From Dichetophora obliterata (lineage: Eukaryota > Arthropoda > Insecta > Diptera > Sciomyzidae): DNA of 64,000 nt. Positions 22,271 through 32,842 of the stretch are shown here, in pieces. Under the pieces are notes generated by a model. The model saw only the letters and a list, made by a program, of their open reading frames with translations. It searched no databases and had not been told where the DNA came from. Positions within the stretch are counted from its first letter, which is position 1. Each line of letters begins with the position of its first letter. The position numbers and the translations under genes are program-made. The stretch is from contig OY986438.1 in assembly GCA_963920525.1 (NCBI GenBank), forward strand, positions 182,822,888 to 182,886,887, written 5' to 3'.

Positions 22271-23984
22271 TATAGTTACTTCTAATTTTTACAATTAAAA
22301 TTCAACATATTTGATATTGAAAAATTTATAGGAATTTCAAGAACGATTTCAAAAAGGTTTTTTTTTCAAAAGATTACCAGTTTTCCTAAACTTTTTTTTC
22401 CATCGGCTTAAACATGTAACTTAGGCCAAAGCACAAAAAAAAGAGTTATGGAACAAAAAAACGTAAGCTTCATTCAAATTAAACAAACTCCTCTCATTTT
22501 TATCTAGAGCTATTCTTGTTTTGTGTGTTGCAAACGCGTACTAGAAGTAAAAAGGAAGTAGTTGGAGGTGATTTTTTTAATTAATATAGAAAATCTTATA
22601 TACGTTTTCTATACTTTTGAAAAGTTTAAAAGGATAATCTCTTTTCTTTAATTTCTATTACAATAATTGTATACTGAAAAAGTACTTTTAGTCAGCTGCG
22701 TCTATTTGCGCATTCTTATTGTGTGATTAAACACAAGCTAAACGATAACTTTAACAGCTAAAATATGCAATTTATGTGCTCCAATAACAGCATAACTGTT
22801 TTTAACGAGTTCGAAGATCAACTTGAAACCATCATAAAATATAATGAAAACAAGGTTCACCATATTGGTTAAAGGTCAAAATTTGCTCTTTTAATTTAAT
22901 GTACAAATTCAAATTTGTACAGTTAAATGGTGAAAATATTTCTTTTAAATGCAATATTGCTCTGTTTATATGTTTTTATGAATTCTTTTCAACGTCAATG
23001 GCCAAAACCTCTGACTGTCATGAACAAACTTCTTTGCAAAATGCTATTAAAATAAGGATATGTGTTTATAAGTTCGTTAAACTGTTTTTGAAATACAACC
23101 CAATTTCAATTTGTGGCTCTGTGTTGTTTTGTTCTAAATTTCCTTTTCTTATTTCTTTTGTATATATTTTTTTTTTCTTTCATCTCATGTTTATGACCAT
23201 ATTTGCTACGTTAACTATTTTCCGACTCATTTAACGACAGTTAAAGTCAAACTTATTTTGTCCATTATTATGACAACTTCACATAAGTTATACAATTGTT
23301 CATGCTTGACATAAACGAGAGTATTCGAACGATTTGCATTGTTATTAATTTGTTAATGATTATTTTTCATGGTTTTTTGTTTTTCTGCTTATAATAATGT
23401 TTTGGTTTATTTCTAATACGAACAGAAATATTTTTTCGTTTTGAGCTAGTTTTGCCAATTTAAAAATGGTATCGTAAAAAAACTGGATTAACGTGGAAAT
23501 GTTTTCCACTCAAAATTTCAATTAGCAATAAATTTTGTATAAGCTGTAAATGGTGCTCTTTACCGCTTATTACAACCTGTATAACTCATTGATATGTCAT
23601 CGACGATGTGTGTGTGTGATGATGTGTGTGTGTGATGGTGGTATTGCTGGTGTATGGTGTAGTTGTTGAATTCATTTTAGAAGTGTTCAATTAAAAAGTT
23701 TACCTCCCATTTTCAAATCATATCTTGCGGTATAGCAAAAGTTGTTGAGCGCCATAAATGTTGGCAGTTTGCTAATTTACAACCATAATATTGAAGTTAT
23801 AATTAATTGCGTTAAAGCAATTAGATAAAATAAATTTTTATTTTGGATCAATTGTCTAAAATAATAGGATAGCGTAAATCTTATGTAAGTAGTATGTAGA
23901 AGCATTTTAATTATAAAAACAATTAGTGAGCAAATGGAAAAAAGCCTTCGAATCTTAAGAGCTCATATATATTGATGAAAGATG
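22271..23984. other. AT-rich non-coding stretch
   Basis: Contains a TG-rich microsatellite at about 23607-23665 (GTGTGTGTGTGATGATGTG). The 111-residue frame at 22899-23234 is Phe/Ile-rich with no recognisable domain. No transposon ends seen. Confidence 0.4.
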
Positions 23985-25384
23985 AGTAAAATTTATATTT
24001 TAATATAACTCAAATTTATATGGACTAAGAATCGTAAATAACTGTGAACCTACTAGTTTTGCAAAAATGCAAGTCCTGTTCTACTTGATTTGTTTATTAG
24101 TTCCAATGCTTCTTTAGCCTGTCTTTTTGATGAAATTTGTTTATCTCTAATCATGATCTTATTTTTTAAACGTTGAACATCCTTGTCGACATCTTTGTCG
24201 TAACGTGACAAGTATCACAGTTTCGTTTCGTGATTTTAAGTCCATTGATAGTGAATTGCTTCTCTCTGATTTAATGTTGATTGCTTGGAACGACTGCTTT
24301 TATAGACATACCGCTGATGAAAACATAAATTTTTCTTGTGTGTACTATGTATTAATCACTTGTTTGACTTAATTTGCCTCTTCATAATGTTCGTGTTATT
24401 TATTCATATCCATGGTTCTCGTATCCTGTCAAATTAGTCATAAAAAACCGAAATAGAGCCGAAGCTAAAAAAATAGAACCTTCAACCATATATTGGGAAG
24501 CATAAAAGATTCTCGGAACGATGAAAACTTCTAAGTTAGGCTAGCCTATAAACACTTTTTTAGTCTAGGTTTGATGTCACTTTTTCTTCAAAACAACTTT
24601 GGAGTGGTTAAAAAAAATTGGAGTGTGCAGTAAATTTGTATCATCGTACCAAATGGACCCAGATGCTTTGAAAAACTTATTTGTTTCAGAGTTAGTTGTC
24701 TACAAAAGTTGCACTCATGACACTGCTGTTGATTTAAATACCAATATACATATTGAATTCTCTAGTGTAAATAAACTAAAGTTCTATGCAATTGGTGAGA
24801 ATGGAATATATACGAAGTTCTTAAAAAATTGTTTGCTCTACAAACATAGTCCGTTGACTTACACTATAAACCACTGCTTTACAAGGTCAAGTTACCCCGG
24901 AAAAATTGAAAGCTGCTTCAATAATACCGATCGCTAAATAGCCGAGGTCATCTGAACCAGCTAATTTCAGACCCATAGGAATATTATCCTCGCTTTCTAA
25001 AGTTTTTGAGTCCCTCATGACAGAACAGGTTTCACATAACCTTTTTAAGTTTATATAACTTTAACCTTTTAAAGTTTTTTTAATAAACTTTTGTTCCCCT
25101 TGCAGTCTGGTTTTTATCATGGACATAGTTGCTCAACAACACTTGTTAAAATATAAGATGATATTCGGTATTCGTATGATAAGGAACATCTTACTCCACT
25201 CTGCCTTATTGATTTTTCGAAGGCGTTTGGCAGAATGATCAAATTCGTTACCCTAAATTAAAAATCTCCTTTGGCTACTTACTCTTCACCTACAGTCAAT
25301 TTTAATAAAAAGTACCTTGATGGTAGAATTCAAAGGGTCATGATTTGATACAACTAATTGTAGAGTACTCAGTCTCTTATACTT

Positions 25385-25920
25385 CTATAATCACCTTACC
25401 TACTTCTAACCAACAGCTCCTCCCAAACTACGACATAAGAACTTCAGTTTTAAAAGACAAAGTAATACACAAAAAGCAAGCTGAAAGCTATAACAAAAGG
25501 CATGGCGTTATCAATAGACAGTCCTTCGGGGTAGGTGATGTAGTTTGGATTCGAGATTTAAGTATATGGGGGAAAATAGACAAATTAGCTGATACACCAA
25601 GGTCATATATATTTAAAACTAACCAGGGAAACTTTCGTCGAACTTCGTTACATCTTGTCTCCGCCAGACAAAAAAAAGTTCCTTATGTCCCTGATGAAAT
25701 CAGAGATAAGTCAGCAACAGTCACTACACCATCGCGAAATTCTTCGGTATCACGAGATATAACACTAACCTCAACAGCGGAAAGTCTATGCAAAGAATCA
25801 ACAGAGATATCGTTCAAGGAGTATCAGCCAGCACCACTAACAGATACATCAAGATATAGAACGACCACCAAATCAGGTCGCATATTAAAATTTCCCGAAA
25901 GATTTGTACCACGAAATTAA
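25385..25920 (+). pseudogene. gypsy-type integrase C-terminal fragment
   Basis: An open frame ending TAA at 25918-25920. It shows the tail of a Ty3/gypsy pol polyprotein: KQAESYNKRHGV, then VGDVVWIRD, then a Ser/Thr-rich tail ending SGRILKFPERFVPRN. The catalytic domains of integrase, RNase H, reverse transcriptase and gag are deleted. The GDVVWIRD pattern recalls insect polyproteins annotated K02A2.6-like; that placement is from memory. Any start codon in this frame is spurious because the first bases belong to the LTR and the LINE. Confidence 0.75.
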
Positions 25921-26129
25921 CTTCATTTATATAACATTATATTTTAATAAGAAAAAAATTATTAAATTTTGAATTTATTATTATTATACATACAATAGAG
26001 AAAACAATTATTTAATACACATGAATATTATTTTATGAAAACTTTCAAATAATTGTCACATCTTAAGAGAAAAAAAAAGCTTAGTTTACATAATTACTTT
26101 TGTTTTGGCGATTTTCTTAAAAGGGGAGA

Positions 26130-26159
26130 TGTAGAGTACTCAGTCTCTTATACTGATCA

Positions 26160-26196
<37 letters not shown>

Positions 26197-26349
26197 ATAA
26201 CATATTATCAGTATGTAAACTAATATATGAATATAAGTAACCGTTACCATTCTCTCATTCTGTAAGAAGTTATTGTATAGAAACAATGAAGAATAAAAGT
26301 TAGTCTTGCAATAGAACTCGAACAATGTTTTGTTATTCGGTACACTACA
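26130..26349 (+). repeat. 3' LTR with CT microsatellite
   Basis: 220 bp with inverted ends TGTAG/CTACA. A (TC)n run occupies 26162-26196. GAATAAAAG near 26290 may be the polyadenylation signal. Confidence 0.88.
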
Positions 26350-26526
26350 CTAATCACATTTCAAAAACCTTAAAAAAAAGTACCACAAGATTCCATTCTT
26401 GGACCGCTCCTATTTTTCATTTTTATTAATGGCATGTTCTCCACTCCGAAATATTTAACAATGCAAGCATATGCAAAAAATCTTCAGCTTTATATGTCCC
26501 GTCCAATTGGTCTGAGTAAAGATCTC

Positions 26527-26849
26527 TTATAGCCTTTTACGGCCCACGGACGATTCCGAGAAAACTTCCAAAACAAACGTTATTAGGTTCTCCATAAAGA
26601 AGCATTTGTATGGAGAGCCCTGTTGAGTTTGAAAAGCATATCACACATTTATGTACTATAACTTGGACTTTTGGTGATAAAAAAATTGTCTTATCACGTT
26701 GGATTCTTTTTCTAATTTTATTTAAAAAATATAGAAGAATGGTAAAAAATTTTAGAGTTTACATTTCAGTAATATATACATATATATATATTTATATAAC
26801 CTTAGTAAGAATAATTATTAAATTCAATAAAACAAAAGCAACTTTCTTT
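26527..26849. other. non-coding junction between LINE and piggyBac remnant
   Basis: AT-rich apart from a short GC-balanced patch at 26535-26560. I could not place the right LINE border or a piggyBac end here. TATATA-type simple sequence lies at 26774-26800. Confidence 0.35.
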
Positions 26850-29340
26850 TTTTGCAATGCAAAGATGAACCTTGCACTTTTGACATCTTGAGCGAGTTCT
26901 GCTTTCACACTCATTGTTGAGGCAGCGCATTGCTCTTCCTCCTTAAATGGCATCTGGCCAATCGTCGAACTTATCTAGACATTTGTCATCAGGAGCATTA
27001 TGAGGCAGATATTTGCGGCCATAGTAGTTTTCAGGCAAATTAAATTCGGGTACTTCTTGAAGTAGATGATTTTTTGTTTTCCAAAATACTTTACCCATTT
27101 CAAGTTTGAAATCCATTTACTGCTTCGGAACAGCATTTAAGGTCCTGCAATTTCTGTATTCCAACCAGGAATTAAATTTGGTAAGGTAAAAAATGAAAGA
27201 AAACTTTGAACGTCCATTTTTTATTTTTGTTTAATCTTATAGTATTGATGGGCGATATCCACTCCACCCATAAAGCGATTATAATCTTCTTCTACTGCTG
27301 GGATAGTCACACACATACTATCATACTATTTGACTAAGCCACGCAATCGTTTTTCATGAATTTGACCATTTCTGCGAATTTCATATTCTTGTCTTGATAA
27401 AATTAATTTGTTTTCCTAACCGGTTATTGATACCCTTTTGGTGGTCTATAGTTTTGATATGGTAGATCTAGGGTAATTTTTTGTTGGAAGACCCTATATG
27501 TTTTTTGAAGGGGTTGATTTTTTGCCAACACGTAATATTACATTTCTCAATGGTTTGCAGAATAAAGCTATGCTAAAATAAAATATTTTTGAAAAACGTA
27601 AAAATAAGGCTGAAAAAGGGGTGTGGGGGATGGAAGTATGAATGACAATTTTTCATCAACTTTTAACAAACATCTTTGCCATTTACAAAAATCGCGTACC
27701 ACTCTCAGTTTAGACGATTCAAGTTGATTTCTCTTAGGAGAATTTTTTGACCTTGAATCACGGTTTTCTCAAAATCCTGATGTGATGGAAAAATTTGGGT
27801 GCCAGATTCGTGATAAGGAGTCCGGAAATAATTGAACACATTTGTCGGTTTCTTACTCAGGTTTTGGCTGTCGCACGGTATAATTGTTCCTGTTGCCTTA
27901 AATTCCATTTCTAAAAGTTTTTCCAAAGAAGGTTGTACAAAAGCGTTCGAAATAAATGTGGCTACCTTTAAAAATATTTTACTCTTCAGAAACGCTAGAG
28001 TACTTTTTATTATTATAATTATATAAGCTTTTATTTTGTTACTGAGGCACATATGAAAATATTAATGTAAATTTTATAATTAATAACTAAACAATTAAAC
28101 ATACTCGATACATGTAACTGATCCTGATGAAGTTCTGCTAGTACATTCATCACTTTCAAGGCTTCCGTCAATGCTTCAGACTGGTTTGCTTGAGTTGAAG
28201 TCAGCAATCCAGGAAGCTTAATCAACCATCTGTACTTTTAATAGATTTATAATTTTCTTTATTTAAAGTATATAACTCAGAATTAATGATATATTGCTAT
28301 AACAAAACAAATAACAACACTTTTATCACTGCACTGCACGTCCACTACACCATATGATGTTGCTAGTTATAATGTTATATTCACAAGAAAATTAAACCTG
28401 AAAACAGAACACTCAAATAAAGCAAACTAAGCTCTTAGCTTCTTTTAAGTATGTTTCTTATGTCAAAGGAAAAAGCAAAAAAGAGGCACACAAAATTACA
28501 AAATGCGTTGATGTGTTATATTTACCAATTAAATAAAATTTGGTAAATCAAATCCGAAAGTACTGTTTTTGGACCAAAAGGAGTTGGGGACTTCTTAAAA
28601 TCAAAAGGAGGTAAAAAAGTTATTATCCACTACAAATATCATCCCTGTTCCAGCGCCTTGAAATAATTTAAAGTTAACTATCGAACCAGAAGAAAAAGTA
28701 CAAACTACGTCTTTTAGCCCCACATTGCATGGGTGACATCTGCCAGTAAAAGGCACCATCTGCTCATCTATAGAATAGAGTAAACAGTAAGACACCATTT
28801 AGTTGCACCGACTTCTTACAAAATTAATGACTGGTTGGATTCTCCAAAAAATTGTTTCCGGTATTGGGATCAGCTATTTTATTAAAATGAATCAAATTTC
28901 GAAACTTGATAAACTCGTTTCGGGACGCTTATATTTTAGTATACCTCACAACATAATCGTAATGTTTCTGTGGAAAATACTCTGCCAAATATTTAACTGA
29001 TGTTCTTAGGCAAACTTCGTTCTTGCATGTTCTCTAGTCCCACTGTGGGGAAGGGGAGAATACTCGAACTCTTTATTTCTCCAAATATTTCTTCGTACGT
29101 TTTCGGGTTTTTCTGGGACCTCAGCTGGAATAACGAGTTGGGAAGTATCGAAAGTCATAAATAGAATTACATAAGAGGCCATTGAAAAAAATATTTAAAA
29201 ACATTTTACCGTCTTCGTTTACATATTCATCTGAAGAGCTTGCAGTCCCCGTATGAGAAATTCTTCCTCCGCGATTGTGGTCTGGATCGTCATCATCGTT
29301 GTCGAAGAAATCTGAATTTTTTAGCGGTTCCAACACTTTT
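26850..29340 (-). pseudogene. piggyBac-family transposase, heavily decayed
   Basis: Read on the minus strand, pieces of a piggyBac (DDE_Tnp_1_7) transposase appear in the right order in different frames. An acidic N-terminal stretch, FFDNDDDDPDHN, is near 29270-29310. SIDEQMVPFTGR (28743-28778) and NVGLKDVVCTFSSG follow. An ATGTI-containing part lies near 27880-27905, FMGGVDIAHQYY near 27245-27280, and the terminal Cys-rich finger (CLNNECESRTRSRCQKCKV) at 26860-26930. Stops and frameshifts separate the pieces, so it is long dead. The element's inverted ends and TTAA duplications were not found. Confidence 0.8.
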
Positions 29341-29495
29341 TGAACATCTGAGTCGTTCGAAAATTAAATCTTTTACCTGAAAGTAAAAAATCGCACAATC
29401 CCGGCCTAAAGTGTTTCAAAAAGAAGTTAAAGTGGAAGGGAGAGTCTTGGAATCCATTCCTTTCACTTTCATATCCAGCAGGCATTCTTTCAACA

Positions 29496-29958
29496 TATGG
29501 GCATTTCCGTAGCTACGCACGTGACAGTCGTAAGAATTTAATGAGTAGAAAAACAAAGAAAAATTAAACTGACAGTTTTTTATTATGATTTTTCAACAGT
29601 TTACTAAGTGCACTATACAAGGAGTAAAAGCTAAGAGTTGTCAAGAATTCGGCTCTGAGATAGAAGCCACCAAAAATGATACGTTACGTGACATAAAATA
29701 GAAGTGGTTTTTACCTGCATCAATATAAACGAAATAATCTGCGAAGTGTGCACAAGTTTTTTTATGAAAGTTTTTTAATATAATCTGGAATAATATTGCT
29801 ACATATTCGTAATTGTTTCGTTGAAAAATCTTTTTTAATTATTTTTATACAAACCATAGTATGATACGTTACGCGATAAACGTTATGTGACAAATTTTTT
29901 CCTTCAAAGAAGTGTAAATATCTTATAGCTTTATTTATTTAATTGAACTAGAAAAACA
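29496..29958 (-). repeat. dispersed repeat copy B (uninterrupted)
   Basis: The reverse complement matches copy A on both sides of its hAT-type insertion. The site GAAGCCAC (29663-29670; GTGGCTTC on the minus strand) is present once, giving the pre-insertion state of copy A. The repeat is about 460 bp, AT-rich and non-coding, with no clear inverted ends. Confidence 0.8.
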
Positions 29959-31559
29959 TGTAAAGTTTAATTCAGGACCGTTACAATCGAAAACTGAAAA
30001 AATTTAATTAAACTTTGTATTGTACGAGTATTTATTATGCTTTTAAAATTCCAACTTTTGTTAAAAATTTTCAACTTTTGTCACCATTTTTTAACTTTTG
30101 TTGCCATTCGTTATGTTAGCTGCCATTTTTTTAATTTCAAATTGAGATCAGCTCTCAGTACTATCACAATATAAATTTAAACATTTTTTCTCTATTATGG
30201 AGGGAACGAATTTTAAGTAACATTTAATTTTTCAGTCGTGGTAGACCTTTTGGCGGAAATGTCCATATGCATGTTTTTAGGAGGAAAGCTTTCCTTAGTC
30301 TTCTTTGGAAGTGCTAACAGAATTTTTTCAATGGAAGATTTCTTAGAGCCCTTCAATGCAAGGATCCTAGTAGGTGTTTTCCAGTAGAACTTTAAGAAGG
30401 CATTCCATAGAATGGAATGGTTTTTTAGTTTTAGGGGTGGTCTGAAAATCCAACGGAAAATATCCCTTTTCCCAATTTTCTCCCGTTTTTTGTGTTGGAA
30501 ATAAGAAGTGTTAAGGTCTTGCAGGGGGTTTAAAAAGATCCCATGTGAAATATCCCTTTCCCGATTTTCACGGCATTTTGGTGTTGGAAGTAGGAAGTGG
30601 TTGGGTTTTGTGCGGGGCTTCAGAAATCCCACAGAAACTATCGAAAACATATATTATAGTTTTATATAATTTGTTTTAATTAATTGAATTTAAATAATAT
30701 TTGAATGTCTTTCAGAAGTAGTTTATGATAACGCCTCTTAAAAGAACTTCTTCATAAGGCTTAGAAGAAGCACAATTGGATATATAGAATGTCTTCTGGA
30801 AACAGTGTCCCTGTCTGGAATGTATGTCATATTTGTACCAACAATTTCGCTTGGACTGTGAGGCTTCAAACTCCTCAAGTAACACGATTGTGCTTAAAAA
30901 AATTTACAAATATAAAGTGAAATAGAGTTCTGTGATATATTCGCTATATTCTCAGAAAATTTAAAAAAAAACTGAAAAGGAGTGAGAATATAAAATTGCA
31001 TTTTATATATGACTTACCAACAGAAATCACTCCAACCACTTCGAGGTTCACTGCTACACTAGCCTTAGAATTAGTTACTGAAAGGAAAGTAAAACTTTTT
31101 CTCTCTCAAAGAGATCAGACAATCAATGCTTTTAACTAGTTTTGCAAAAAGACCGACACAGATGAGGTAAATGAAAATGTAAGTTAGATCGCTTTGGACA
31201 CTCGCTTTAGACGTGCCGCAAAGGGATAGAGTAAATAAGAACTTAGACTCCATTGGTAAATGAGCATTTTGTAACAAACTTAAATTGAACCCGTTTAAAT
31301 CATTTGTGTTACCAATATCAAAGTATAGGTACTCAGTTGAAGACATTCCTCCAACATAATTCGCTGAGACTTCATTAAAATTTGTTGACAAGATAACCAA
31401 ATCTTGGGTTTCGGATAAATTCCACGCTTTCTTGCGTAGACCATACTAATTACGTTACAGATAAAACATATTTCCCCTTAAGAAATCTTAGAATGACTGC
31501 CCAATCATTCAGACTCGGAATTTAGATTCTGACCAATTTAAGAAGGTTAGTAGTATAAT
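29959..31559. other. mostly non-coding stretch, unidentified open frames
   Basis: A 145-residue minus-strand frame (30650-30213) overlaps two diverged ~100 bp direct repeats. A 109-residue minus-strand frame (31400-31071) has an amphipathic look but no family I can name. Just downstream of it on the minus strand, 31077-31018 is bounded by a good splice acceptor (CTTTCCTTTCAG) and donor (GTAAGT). These could be a fragment of a spliced host gene or chance. Confidence 0.35.
30433..30625. repeat. two diverged tandem units of about 100 bp
   Basis: The sequence around AAATATCCCTTTTCCCAATT near 30459 recurs as AAATATCCCTTTCCCGATTT near 30558. In both, GTGTTGGAA and AGGAAGTG-like words follow at the same spacing. 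A partial third unit starts near 30607. They underlie the repeated look of the 145-residue minus-strand frame. Confidence 0.55.
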
Positions 31560-31960
31560 TAGTTTTGCCAATCTAAAATTATTTTAAGTTTGTGTTTAAT
31601 AAAATGGACTCATACTCGTTACATAAACTGCGAGTAGCCTTTAACTATGCAGCCCGCTATATATATAGATCTTCAAGAATCTTAAATCTTGCAATTGCTA
31701 GCTTTAATCACATGCACTCTTCAAGGCTGTTTTTCGTTAACTGCATTAGACTGTGGAATTCTTTGCCTATACAATACAAATGTGTATCCAACGCACAGAA
31801 TTTTAATCAATTTATCTTTAAATACTTCTTTTAATTCTTCTGTTGCAATTCTCTTCTCAAATCTTTTCTTCAACTTAACTTTTCTGTATATCCTTAATCC
31901 CTATTATTATATTATATTTAAGTTATCTTTATAGCTTTTTATCTGTTTCATAATTGGTTA
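31560..31960 (+). mobile_element. LINE 3' end (Jockey-type), truncated
   Basis: A 5'-truncated LINE whose open part (31592-31834, ending TAA) shows the standard C-terminal pattern: DSYSLHKLRVAFNYAARYIY, then FFVNCIRLWNSLPIQYKCVSN, then a Phe-rich end. Sequence between these blocks is missing compared with the LINE at 11-15 kb. A T-rich 3' region follows, and the palindromic element at 31973 sits directly downstream. Confidence 0.75.
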
Positions 31961-31972
31961 GTTTGAGATGTA

Positions 31973-32840
31973 CAGTTGCGGTCAAAATAATAGCAGCTCC
32001 CTTATATTCATAAATGTTTGGATAAATAATACTAGTCTACGAATTTCGGATCCGGTAAGTACATTTTCATTCCTATATGTACTTTCAATACTCGTTTCAA
32101 CTCCGTACTCAGTTTCCTCCTATATTGTAAAATTTTCGAGAAACAGGATGTTTCACGTTTTTGGCAAGTGTTTAGTATTATTGATCTCGAATCTAAACTA
32201 CTCACCATAAAATAAAAAGTATAATTTTGTATTTTTGCAAAATTATCAACTTTTCCATCAATGTATCAACCACTATCGTGTCATGTGCTGTAGCGAAGCT
32301 AAAATTCTGAGATTATCCAACGAAATATCAACAAATTTTGTATCTTTTGTTTTAGCGGAACTGTAACCGTACAAATTTAAAATGTCTTTTTTTCATGTAA
32401 AAATACACTTAATCAACCTTTTTTTTTTAAATTCTAACTTTGGACAGTAACAGCTCCGCTAAAACAAAAGATAGAAAATTTGTCGATATTTTGTTGGATA
32501 ATCTCAAAATTTTTTCTCCACTACAGCACATGACACGAAAGCGATTGATATACTTATGAAAAATCTGATATTTTTTCAAAAATACAAAATTATACTTTTT
32601 ATTTTATGGTGAGTAGTTAAGATTCGAGATCAATAATACTAAACACGTACGAAAACCGTAAAACACCCTGTATATTGAAAGTCTTACAATATAAGAGGAA
32701 ACTGAGTACGGAGTTGGAACGAGTGTTGAAAGTACATATAGGAATGAAAATGGACTTACCGGATCCGAAATTTGTAGACTAGTATTATTTATCCAAACAT
32801 GTCTGAATATAAACAACTGCTATTATTTTGACCGCAGCTG
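31973..32840. mobile_element. 868 bp palindromic Tc1-like element
   Basis: The ends read CAGTTGCGGTCAAAATAATA on the left and CAGCTGCGGTCAAAATAATA on the reverse-complemented right, flanked by TA (31971-31972, 32841-32842). The two halves are reverse complements over roughly 380-400 bp, with a ~90 bp centre near 32370-32450. The TA duplication and CAGT start fit Tc1-type elements; the long palindrome makes it a fold-back derivative. The same protein-like frame appears on both arms on opposite strands, a consequence of the palindrome and not a gene. Confidence 0.9.
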
Positions 32841-32842
32841 TA

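Larger units (their letters stand above)
25359..26349 (+). mobile_element. collapsed Ty3/gypsy-type retrotransposon
   Basis: The 3' LTR is complete at 26130-26349 (220 bp), starting TGTAGAGTACTC and ending CACTACA. A purine tract AAAAGGGGAGA stands directly before it. Of the 5' LTR only the first ~26 bp remain (25359-25384), joined straight to the end of pol. The 5 bp duplication CTAAT is perfect (25354-25358 and 26350-26354), so this is one original insertion that later lost almost all of its left side. It sits in the reverse-transcriptase region of the LINE. Confidence 0.9.
23985..26526 (+). mobile_element. second degenerate Jockey-type LINE, interrupted by a gypsy remnant
   Basis: Similarity starts inside the endonuclease (GLRIVNN, PTSFAKNASPVLLDLFISSN near 24048-24110). 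It continues through a linker with FRDFKSID and the reverse transcriptase: a NFRPIGILSSLSKVFES-like part near 24965, LQSGFYHGHSCSTT near 25100, LIDFSKAF near 25208 and YLDGRIQRV near 25317. After the insertion at 25359-26354 it resumes with VPQDSILGPLLF and AYAKNLQLY (normally YADD, here YAKN). Many stops and frameshifts; both ends are truncated. It is a relative of the LINE at 11-15 kb, not a close copy. Confidence 0.8.

Noticed and set aside
25345..25384. Start of the 191-residue frame as a real protein start
   Set aside because: These codons are LINE and LTR sequence preceding the pol tail by deletion; the true coding part begins after about 25385.
30213..30650. 145-residue minus-strand frame as a gene
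   Set aside because: It spans two diverged tandem DNA repeats and resembles no protein I know.
31968..32816. Matching 70-80 residue frames on opposite strands
   Set aside because: They are the same sequence read on both arms of the 868 bp palindrome, not two genes.
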